From assembly GCF_016907275.1 (NCBI RefSeq), contig NZ_JAFBBP010000001.1, positions 2,718,001 through 2,782,000 of the forward strand: 64,000 bases of DNA, read 5' to 3'. The DNA is from Micromonospora luteifusca. Lineage in GTDB: Bacteria; Actinomycetota; Actinomycetes; Mycobacteriales; Micromonosporaceae. Under the pieces are notes generated by a model. It saw only the letters and a program-made list of their open reading frames with translations, did no database searches and was not told the origin of the DNA. Below are positions 8,010-15,592 of the stretch, in pieces; the first letter of the stretch is position 1, and every line of letters begins with the position of its first letter. Both the position numbers and the translations under genes were made by a program.

Positions 8010-8045
8010 CGTCGCCGGAACCGCCTCGTCGAGGCTCCGGCGACG
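8010..8045. terminator. bidirectional hairpin between arsR-type and doxX-type genes
   Basis: Outer arms CGTCGCCGGA and TCCGGCGACG are perfect 10-bp complements. An inner GCCTC-GTC-GAGGC hairpin continues the stem after a 3-nt bulge. It lies between the ends of two convergent genes, which fits a shared terminator. Confidence 0.7.
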
Positions 8046-8061
8046 CGCGGTACGCGTGCGG

Positions 8062-8511
8062 TCAGACGACCATCGAGTTCGGCTCAGCCACCGACACGGG
8101 CGGAGTTTCGGCGCGACGCCGGGCGAGCAGAGTGTCGAGCGACCAGGAGCCCGCACCCAGAGCCGCGATCAGCAGGAACGACCAGCAGAAGAGCGCCGAC
8201 AGCTCACCGCCGTTGTGCAGCGGCAGCAGACCCTCCGGCTGATGCACGACGAAGTAGGCGTACGCCATCGAGCCGGACGCGAGGAGTGCGGCCGGCCGAG
8301 TGAAGAGCCCGGCCAGCACCAACGCGCCGCAAAGCAGTTGGATCAGCGCGGCCCACCAGCCCGGCCAGGTGCCGAACGGTATCGCCGCGCCGGTCATCGG
8401 GTTGCCGCCGAACAACCCGAAGATCGAGGACAGGCCGTGCAGTGTGAACAGCAGGCCGGTCACGATGCGGAACAGGGACAGGATCGGCCCGCCGAGCCGA
8501 GAGACGTTCAT
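8062..8511 (-). CDS. DoxX family membrane protein
   Basis: The 149-residue protein has four predicted membrane helices: residues about 8-30, 60-80, 85-105 and 115-135. It shows the DoxX features GLLFTLHGLSS near the first helix and LVLAGLFTRPAALLASGSMAYAYF in the middle. DoxX-type proteins are linked to thiol homeostasis or act as quinol oxidase accessory subunits; the function here is not known. ATG at 8511 has GGGAG just upstream. It is monocistronic, and the 1-kb region upstream holds only repeats. Confidence 0.88.
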   Translation of the reverse strand: MNVSRLGGPILSLFRIVTGLLFTLHGLSSIFGLFGGNPMTGAAIPFGTWPGWWAALIQLLCGALVLAGLFTRPAALLASGSMAYAYFVVHQPEGLLPLHNGGELSALFCWSFLLIAALGAGSWSLDTLLARRRAETPPVSVAEPNSMVV

Positions 8512-9012
8512 GGAACTCCCATCGAAGAGGATAAATGGATCCCATCAATGTTGAGGCATGAAGACATCGAGGGTTACAAGTTCCTTGTCAGTGGGAAGAT
8601 CCCTCGTGAAAACGATGCTGGGCTCCGCACGACGACGAGCAGCCGCGGAGCAAGTGCCCGACGCGGCAGCCCTGAGCCGGCCCGTTGGCAACCGGCGCGA
8701 CCCCTCCAGCCCGAAACCGGCCCGCAGACAACCCCGGCGCAACCCCACCGCCGACACTCCAGCCCAGAGCCGGCCCGCTGGCGACTGCGGCCCGCCCGTC
8801 GTCGACGACACGCCGACTCTGAGCGGGCCCTGGAGAGTCGACCAGTCGACCGCGAGCGAGCGGACAACCAGTTCCCGCCCACCCGGGCCTCGCGGGCGTG
8901 ACGCCCCGCCTGCCCGGCGGCTCGCGGTGCACCCCTCCGCACCGGTCACCCGCCAGCCCGCTCTCCCGGCCGACATTTGGGACTCGGCGGACAGATCTGG
9001 GCCGCCGCGCGC

Positions 9013-9090
9013 ATGATCCACTCCATATCGCCGACATTGGGGTATCCAGGTCGCGGGATACAGCAATGTCGGCGAAATGGAGTGGATCAT
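9013..9090. repeat. 78-bp palindromic intergenic element, copy 2
   Basis: Arms at 9013-9047 and 9056-9090 (ATGATCCACTCCAT...GTATCC and its near-complement) pair at all but a few positions around an 8-nt loop. Length, loop and core sequence match the element at 4943-5020. The arms here are better conserved with each other than in copy 1. Confidence 0.85.
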
Positions 9091-9244
9091 CAGCACGCGA
9101 AGCCGGAACAGGCTGGTGATATCGCAATCGGTTCAGCGCGAAGGACCACCAGGCGACCCCGCCACGCCTGCGCGACCGGAGCGGCCGGGACGGTCAGCGC
9201 GGACCGAGCGGACCGAGCCGACCGGAGCGGCCGGGCCGGTCAGC

Positions 9245-9474
<230 letters not shown>

Positions 9475-9534
9475 GCGGTGCGCGCGGCCGGAGGCCGGCA
9501 GTGGTGGGACGCTGACGTAGGCAATGATCGACGA

Positions 9535-10209
9535 ATGATTTCCCGCAACACCGCAGCATGGCGACGGATCAGCGCAATGGGCGCCACGGCTCTCGTCCTC
9601 GGCGCCTGCTCTTCTGACCATCGGGGTCAGGACGGGGACGGCCCGCGCCCGACGCCGACCGCGCCGACTGTCAGCCCGTCGGCGAACGTCGACCCGTGTC
9701 CGGCGTCTGGCGTCCGGATCCGGTCGACCGGCGGGGACGCCGCGATGGGCCTGCGCGCCCTGGGCATTGAGCTCATCAACTGTGGTGACCAGCCCTACGA
9801 GCTCAACGGGTACCCGGTGCTGCACGTGTTCGACGAGGAACGCGAGCCGATCATGCTGCGCGTGGTCAACGGCGCCAAGGAGATCACCTCGGGTTTCGAC
9901 CAACCGCCACGAAAGGTCACCCTCGCCCCCGATGAGCGGGCCACCGCCGTGGTGCTCTGGCGCAACCTGGTCACCGATTCGACAGTGGTGGCCACCAACG
10001 GCGAGTACCTGACGGTGGCACCCGCCGCGGGGCAGCCGGCCGAGGACGTCGACCCGGACGGGCCAGTTGACCTGGGCAACACCGGCCGGATCGGCGTCAG
10101 CGCCTGGAAGAAGGCCGACCCGTCCACGCCCGCGCCGACGCGGCCGGCCCCGCCACCGGCTCCGAGCGCGGTGCCATCTTCGGTGAGCCCGCCGGACAGC
10201 CGGCTGTGA
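9535..10209 (+). CDS. DUF4232 lipoprotein
   Basis: The 224-residue product starts with a lipoprotein signal: ATALVLGACSS places the lipidated cysteine at C25. After a Thr/Pro-rich linker, residues about 55-185 resemble DUF4232, seen in many actinobacterial cell-surface proteins: a first Cys (DPCPASGVRI), then LGIELINCGDQPYELNGYPVLHVFD. The C-terminus is Pro/Ala-rich. The function of DUF4232 is unknown. ATG at 9535 is chosen because it opens exactly at the signal peptide; the frame upstream runs through the tandem array and is not coding. It is convergent with the ABC permease gene, only 9 bp away. Confidence 0.85.
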   Translation: MISRNTAAWRRISAMGATALVLGACSSDHRGQDGDGPRPTPTAPTVSPSANVDPCPASGVRIRSTGGDAAMGLRALGIELINCGDQPYELNGYPVLHVFDEEREPIMLRVVNGAKEITSGFDQPPRKVTLAPDERATAVVLWRNLVTDSTVVATNGEYLTVAPAAGQPAEDVDPDGPVDLGNTGRIGVSAWKKADPSTPAPTRPAPPPAPSAVPSSVSPPDSRL

Positions 10210-10218
10210 GTCGATCCG

Positions 10219-11115
10219 CTACGACGTGATGTCCTTGCGGGTGAAGCGCCAGAACGCCAACCCCCAGAACAGCGTCGCGTAGCTGATCGCCGAGATGCAG
10301 CCGCGTACCACGTCGTCGGTCTGCACCGGGGTCGAGAGCAACCCCAGCCAGGCGGTGCTGAAGTGGGTGGGTAGGAAGTCGCGCAGCGCGCCCAGGGCGG
10401 TGATCTGGTCCAGGATGCTGGACAGGATCCAGAGCAGCACGGCGCCGCCGACCGCGCCGAGCGCGGCGTCCGTGGTCACCGACAGCAGGAACGCCAGCCC
10501 GGCCACCACCAGCAGTACGACCGCCAGGTAGCCGAGCACGGCCAGCAACCGGAACAGCCCTTCGGTGGGTTCCAGCTCGGCGGCGACCGTGCTGCGCAGC
10601 GGTGACCAGCCGTAACGCAGGGTGCCGGCCAGCAGCGCGGTGCCAGCCAACAGCACAAGAGCCAGTCCCGAGTACGCGAGCGCGACCACCAGCTTCACCG
10701 TCAGCAACCGGGCCCGGGGTACCGGGATCGCCAGCAGGTAGCGCAGGCTTCCCCAGCTCGCCTCACTGGCCACCGTGTCGCCGCAGAACAGCGCGACGAC
10801 CACCACCAGCAGGAACGACGCCGACACGAAGATCGAGAACAGGGTGAAGTTGAGCCCGCCCGAGGTGGCCAACTCGACCAGGCTGGCGAACTCGTTGCGG
10901 CCGTTGTCGTCGTCGCCGCCCGAGTCGAACTGGAACGCGATCAGGATGATCAGCGGCAGCAGCACCATGAACCCGAGCGCCAACTGGGTTCGCCGTCGGG
11001 ACGCCTGCCGGCGGAACTCCGCCGCGAACGGCATGGTGGCCGACGGCCGGTAGCCCCGGGCCGCACCGGCCGGGTCGGTGACGCCCAGCGGCGTTTCGAC
11101 GGAAGAGCCTGCCAT
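10219..11115 (-). CDS. ABC-2 type transporter permease
   Basis: The 298-residue protein has a cytoplasmic N-terminus followed by about six membrane helices, beginning with ALGFMVLLPLIILIAFQF near residue 45. It resembles single-subunit permeases of Nod/Drr-type exporters, with the ETTVASEASWGSLRYLL-type cytoplasmic loop at about 120-135 seen as DTVASEASWGSLRYLLAIP. Its ATG at 11115 overlaps the TGA of the upstream hydrolase-ATPase gene (TGATG), so the two are translationally coupled and should form one transporter. A GTG three bases earlier is an alternative start. The cargo is unknown. Confidence 0.85.
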   Translation of the reverse strand: MAGSSVETPLGVTDPAGAARGYRPSATMPFAAEFRRQASRRRTQLALGFMVLLPLIILIAFQFDSGGDDDNGRNEFASLVELATSGGLNFTLFSIFVSASFLLVVVVALFCGDTVASEASWGSLRYLLAIPVPRARLLTVKLVVALAYSGLALVLLAGTALLAGTLRYGWSPLRSTVAAELEPTEGLFRLLAVLGYLAVVLLVVAGLAFLLSVTTDAALGAVGGAVLLWILSSILDQITALGALRDFLPTHFSTAWLGLLSTPVQTDDVVRGCISAISYATLFWGLAFWRFTRKDITS

Positions 11116-13979
11116 CACCGGTCACCGCTTCCCCGAGAGTTGTCGCCCACCAGGGCGAGGAACGCGTCCTCCAGGCGCCGCCGGGGCACCACCCGGTCCA
11201 CGCCGATGCCGGCGCGCACCAGCTCGGCGACCACCTCGCTGCGGGCCGTGCCGTTGGTGTCGACCACCAACTGGCCGTCGCTCTCCGGCAACACGCGGAC
11301 GCCGTGCAGGCGGTCCAGGACCGCCCGCGCCGCCACCGGGTCGCTGACGTCGAAGAGCACACTCGGCGACTCGCCCACGATCTCCTCCACCGGCCCGGAC
11401 GCCACGATCCGGCCCTTGTTCACCACCACCGCATGCGTGCACGTCTGTTCCACCTCGGCCAACAGGTGGCTGGAGACCAGCACCGCCCGGCCGTCCGTGG
11501 CGTACCGCTGGAGGACCCGGCGCATCTCGGCGATCTGTGGCGGGTCGAGCCCGTCGGTCGGTTCGTCCAACACCAACAGCTCGGGGAGGCCGAGCATGGC
11601 CTGGGCGATGGCGAGGCGCTGACGCATCCCGTGGCTGTAGTTCTTGATTTTCCGGTGTACCGAGTCGCCCAGCCCGGCGATCTCCAGGGCCGCGTCGAAG
11701 TGCGCGTCCTCGGCCGGTCGTCCGGTGGCCTGCCAGTACGCCTTCAGGTTGTCCAGGCCGGACAGGTGCGGCAGGAAGCCGGGCCCCTCCACCAGCGCGC
11801 CGATTCGGGACAGCACCGGCGAGCCGGGCACCAGCCGGCGACCGAAGACGTAGATCTCCCCTGCGGTCGGCTGGGTCAGCCCCATCAGCACTCGCAGGGT
11901 GGTGGTCTTACCGGCACCGTTGGGCCCGAGCAGGCCCACCACCTGACCGGGGTGCACCTCGAAGTCCACGTTCGACACCGCCACGAAGCCGTCCGCGTAC
12001 TCCTTGCGCAGTGAGCGCACGGCCAGCGGGGTGTCCGCGTACTCCGGATGCACCGACCGGTCCTGGCGACGGTGCCGGCGGCGAACCACGGCGACGACCA
12101 CGACGAGCCCGACCGCGATGGCGGCGAGCAGGCCGGCGAGCACCCAGCGCCAGATCGTCGCGGCGGTGGGGATCGGCTCGCCGCTGACCGTGGGCAGCGT
12201 GACCGCGCCGTCCGCCGCCACCGTGTAGACGGTCGGTTCGGCGGGAGTGGTGTACGCCTGGTCGGAGGTGGCCACCACCAGGCGCAGCCGATGTCCGGCC
12301 TCCACCCGGCGGACGATCCCGGGCAGCGTCACCGTGACCGGGCGAGCGTCCTGCACCCGCTGTGGCAGGCCGGTGAGTCGGACCGGGGCGACCAGCCCGT
12401 TCGGCAGGGTGGCCGCGCCGTCCGGGTCGACGTCGTAGAGCTTGACGAAGAGCACCGCCTCGCCGGTCGGCGACGCGGCCCGCACGGTGACGGTGGGCGC
12501 ACCGGCGATGTCCACCGCGTCGGTCAGCGGCGCCGACTCGAACCGGGCGTGCTGGCCGGGCACGTCGCCGGCCACGCCGTCCAGCAGGGAGGCGAGCCCA
12601 CCGGCGAACGGGATCGAGGAGATGGCGGCCGGGTTGCCGTTCGGTGGGTTCGCGATCGACTGGGCCGGGCCGGCGACCGTGACGTCTCGGCGGGCGTTGC
12701 CGGTCAGGCCCGGGTAGTCGGCGCGGCGGAAGCCGGTGGCGACCAGACCTCGGTCGAGCGCGTCGAAGCCGGCGATGCGCGACCAGGTGAAATCGTCGCC
12801 GGGCGCGTCGCCCTCGCCCTTGACGTAGTGGTCGAGCCACTGGACGGTCAGGAACTTCACCCGGTCGGAGTCGGAGCGGGGGCCGGCGCCGCCGTCGTGG
12901 CCGCCGGTGAACCAGGCGACCCGCACCGGGGTGCCGGCGGCGGCGATGCCCTTCGCGTTCGCGTCGGCCTCGCCGAGGGGGAAGAGCGTGTCGGCCTCAC
13001 CCTGCACCAGCAGGGTCGGTGCCTTGATCCGGTCGAGTACGCCCGCCGGGCTGGAGCGGCGCAGCAGGTCCACGGCGGCCTGGTCGGCGCGGCCGGTGGT
13101 GGCGATCCGCAGGTACGCGGCGCACACGTCGGCGGCGAACCGGCCGCAGGACGGGTCGGCGGCACCGGCCGGGGCGCCACCGGGACCGGTGCCCGGGCCG
13201 GCACCCGGCCCCGGACTGGGCGGGCCGGCCGACGCCGGTGCGCCCTGCGGCTGGGCGGCGGTCCCGCCGGAGAGCCCGGCCGGGCCGCTGCCCACGTTGC
13301 CGCCTCCGCCGAAGAAGAGGCCAGCCCAACCTTTCTTGAACACGCCCTCGGTCGGTGCCCCGCCGGTGCTCTCCGGCAGGAACGCGCGGGACAGGTCATT
13401 CCAGGTGATCATGGGGACGATCGCGTCCACCCGACGGTCCTGCGCGGCCAGCAACAGTGCCAACCCGCCGCCGTACGAGCCGCCGACCACACCGACCTTC
13501 GGGTCGCCGGCGGCGTCGGTGCGGATCTCCGGTCGGGCGGCCAGCCAGTCCAGCAGCCGCTGGGCGTCGCGCACCTCGTAGTCGGGGCTGTCCAGGTGGA
13601 TCTCGCCGCCGCTGCGACCGAAGCCGCGCGCGGTCCAGGTGAGCACCGCGTAGCCGCGCCCGGCGAACTCCTCGGCGTCGGAGCGCACCGACTCCTTCGT
13701 GCCGCCGAACCCGTGCGCCAACAACACCGCCGGCACCTTCCGACCGGACGACGCGTCGTCGGGCAGGTAGAAGGTCGTGTCCAGGCTCACCGGCTGGTCG
13801 TCGGACGGTCCGGAGCGGACGGTGAGCATCGCGCTCGCACTGCGTACGCCGGACCCCCGCGGCCACACCGCCCAGGTCACGGCGGCGGCCAACAGCACGA
13901 CGACCACAGCTGCGGCGATCGCGCGGCGGCGGGTGGGCAGGGCACGCCGGAACCACGCGGCCGGCGACGGCGATGTCAT
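11115..13979 (-). CDS. S15-type alpha/beta hydrolase fused to an ABC transporter ATPase
   Basis: This 954-residue protein joins two enzymes. After an N-terminal membrane anchor (about residues 18-36), residues 60-420 form an X-Pro dipeptidyl-peptidase/CocE-like hydrolase with nucleophile motif GGSYGGG, HGFGGTKES oxyanion loop and a GGHDGG histidine. A CocE C-terminal beta domain follows (about 430-600). A second helix (TIWRWVLAGLLAAIAVGLVVV, about 605-630) precedes a complete ABC ATPase (about 650-954) with Walker A GPNGAGKTTT, signature YSHGMRQRL, Walker B LVLDEP and SSHLL. By topology the hydrolase should lie outside the cell and the ATPase inside. ATG at 13979 fits the membrane anchor. No frameshift is seen. 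Confidence 0.88.
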   Translation of the reverse strand: MTSPSPAAWFRRALPTRRRAIAAAVVVVLLAAAVTWAVWPRGSGVRSASAMLTVRSGPSDDQPVSLDTTFYLPDDASSGRKVPAVLLAHGFGGTKESVRSDAEEFAGRGYAVLTWTARGFGRSGGEIHLDSPDYEVRDAQRLLDWLAARPEIRTDAAGDPKVGVVGGSYGGGLALLLAAQDRRVDAIVPMITWNDLSRAFLPESTGGAPTEGVFKKGWAGLFFGGGGNVGSGPAGLSGGTAAQPQGAPASAGPPSPGPGAGPGTGPGGAPAGAADPSCGRFAADVCAAYLRIATTGRADQAAVDLLRRSSPAGVLDRIKAPTLLVQGEADTLFPLGEADANAKGIAAAGTPVRVAWFTGGHDGGAGPRSDSDRVKFLTVQWLDHYVKGEGDAPGDDFTWSRIAGFDALDRGLVATGFRRADYPGLTGNARRDVTVAGPAQSIANPPNGNPAAISSIPFAGGLASLLDGVAGDVPGQHARFESAPLTDAVDIAGAPTVTVRAASPTGEAVLFVKLYDVDPDGAATLPNGLVAPVRLTGLPQRVQDARPVTVTLPGIVRRVEAGHRLRLVVATSDQAYTTPAEPTVYTVAADGAVTLPTVSGEPIPTAATIWRWVLAGLLAAIAVGLVVVVAVVRRRHRRQDRSVHPEYADTPLAVRSLRKEYADGFVAVSNVDFEVHPGQVVGLLGPNGAGKTTTLRVLMGLTQPTAGEIYVFGRRLVPGSPVLSRIGALVEGPGFLPHLSGLDNLKAYWQATGRPAEDAHFDAALEIAGLGDSVHRKIKNYSHGMRQRLAIAQAMLGLPELLVLDEPTDGLDPPQIAEMRRVLQRYATDGRAVLVSSHLLAEVEQTCTHAVVVNKGRIVASGPVEEIVGESPSVLFDVSDPVAARAVLDRLHGVRVLPESDGQLVVDTNGTARSEVVAELVRAGIGVDRVVPRRRLEDAFLALVGDNSRGSGDR

Positions 13980-14353
13980 TCGGCACACGGTACGGCCCGC
14001 AGCCTGAGCGTTGGCTGAGATCCGCCGTACGTCCGTCCGGTTGCCCCGATCGGTGTTCGGGTGGGTGCGAGCGAGTCCTGTCCGACGCGGCCCAGTGAGT
14101 TGACTTCGGATCCCGTGAATTCCGATCTTCCACGGATATCCACCTCGATCCCTCCATGTCACACCGGCCAATCAAATCGAGCGTGCCGGAAACGCGGACA
14201 AATGGCGACATCGCTTGAACTGACGCGAACCTGACTCGTCGAGCTGGGCCTGACCAGCGAGGGGGTCGGTTAGTTTTCCGGTCCGGTGCACGGGACTTGT
14301 CGGTTGACCCGACACCGCGCCGACCCGCGCCCCACGCCGGAGGAGACACACAC
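13980..14353. other. divergent intergenic region
   Basis: This 374-bp gap separates the hydrolase-ABC operon from the conservon operon and must hold promoters for both. A weak candidate for the rightward promoter is CTGACC (14250-14255) and TAGTTT (14271-14276), but the 15-bp spacer is short. GGAGGAGA at 14338-14345 is a strong ribosome-binding site for the first conservon gene. Nothing else stands out. Confidence 0.45.
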
Positions 14354-15592
14354 ATGACAGTCCCCGCGCCGCGGGCCCGTCGACGGCCGTCCACGCTGGG
14401 CCGACTGCTGCCGCTACTGCTCATCGGGGCGTTACTGGCACCGGTGGGACTGCTCCTCACGTCCACCTGGCGGCAGTCCACCGACGACCGCGACCTGGCC
14501 GTCCGGGAACGGCTGGGCGTGCAGTACCTCGGCGCTCTGGGCTCGGTCACCGACGCCCTCGTGGAGGCCCAGACTGCTGCGATCAACGGTCGCCCCGTCT
14601 CCGGAGAGGCACTGAACCGGGCGGTCGAGGAGGCCGCCGCGGTGGACGCTCGCATCGGCGTCGAACTGCTCAGCCAGGAACGCTGGGCCGGGGTACGCGC
14701 CCGGCTGGAGGCGTTGCGTGGTCGCAGCGCCGCCGACCCGGAGTCCGCCTACACGGCGTACAGCGAGGTGTCCGACCTGCTGCTGGCCCTGCACCGGAAG
14801 GTCCGCGAGAGCTCCGGGCTGGTCCGCGATCCCGTTGCCGACTCCTTCTTCCTCCAGGACAGCGCGGGCCAGGAACTGCCCGAGGCGGTGGTGGCCGCCG
14901 GTCGACTCGCCGATCTGGGCACCCTGGTCGCTCGGCGCCCGGCCGCCGAGCAACCCCGCGGCCTGATGGAGCTGACCGGCCTGCGGGTGGCCGCCCTGGG
15001 CCCGGCCAGCGACCTCGTCGACAATTTGCGCTCCGCCGTCGACGGCTCGGAGAGCACCGATCTCGGTGCCAACGTGCTGACTCCGTTGGACACCTACCAA
15101 CGCTCGGTGGAGGCGTTGGCCGCGTACTCCACCCCCGCCAGCGGCACGGGCACGGTGGACCCGGGTCAGTTGAGCGCTGCCGGGCTCAACACGCAGCGCG
15201 CCGCCCGCCAACTTCAGCCGGTCATTCTCGGCGAGCTGGACGCCCTGCTGGTCGAGCGCATCGACGAGCTGGACCGGGACCGCTGGCTGACCGCCGGAGC
15301 GGGCGTGGTCGCCGGGCTGTTGCTGAGCTGGCTCGCCGCGCTGCTGTTCACCGCCGGTCGGCGGGCCCGACGCCGGGCCGCCATGGCCGCGACCCAGGCG
15401 GACAGCCCCGACACCCCCGCGGCGATCGACCTGTGGCAACCGACGGCCGGCGACCCACGCGGCCTGCAACCGGCGGCCAGCGACCCGCGCGGCCTGCAAC
15501 CTGTGGCCGGCGACCCGCGCGGCCTGCAACCGGTCGGCACGGCCCGCGACCCGGAGACGGCGCAGTGGGGGGCGTTCGATGCTGCTCGGTAG
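14354..15592 (+). CDS. membrane sensor-like protein upstream of the conservon
   Basis: The 412-residue protein has two membrane helices (about 18-38 and 325-345) enclosing a ~285-residue outward-facing helical domain. This layout resembles the nitrate/nitrite-sensing (NIT) type region of the next gene, but there is no HAMP or kinase domain. The ~65-residue cytoplasmic tail contains three DPRGLQP repeats encoded by near-identical 27-bp units at about 15460-15540. ATG at 14354 has GGAGGAGA upstream. The stop overlaps the following kinase start by 14 nt, so the two are co-translated. It may be a partner or second input for the kinase. Membership in a named family is not certain. Confidence 0.75.
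   Translation: MTVPAPRARRRPSTLGRLLPLLLIGALLAPVGLLLTSTWRQSTDDRDLAVRERLGVQYLGALGSVTDALVEAQTAAINGRPVSGEALNRAVEEAAAVDARIGVELLSQERWAGVRARLEALRGRSAADPESAYTAYSEVSDLLLALHRKVRESSGLVRDPVADSFFLQDSAGQELPEAVVAAGRLADLGTLVARRPAAEQPRGLMELTGLRVAALGPASDLVDNLRSAVDGSESTDLGANVLTPLDTYQRSVEALAAYSTPASGTGTVDPGQLSAAGLNTQRAARQLQPVILGELDALLVERIDELDRDRWLTAGAGVVAGLLLSWLAALLFTAGRRARRRAAMAATQADSPDTPAAIDLWQPTAGDPRGLQPAASDPRGLQPVAGDPRGLQPVGTARDPETAQWGAFDAAR

Noticed and set aside
8574..9127. Gene between DoxX and the lipoprotein
   Set aside because: Every frame is overlapping, low complexity and interrupted by the palindromic element.
12048..14018. Plus-strand frame opposite the hydrolase-ABC fusion
   Set aside because: Gly/Arg/Pro shadow composition with no recognisable domain.
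13980..14171. Longer N-terminus of the hydrolase-ABC fusion from 14171
   Set aside because: The extension has no signal or domain character; ATG at 13979 places the membrane anchor correctly.
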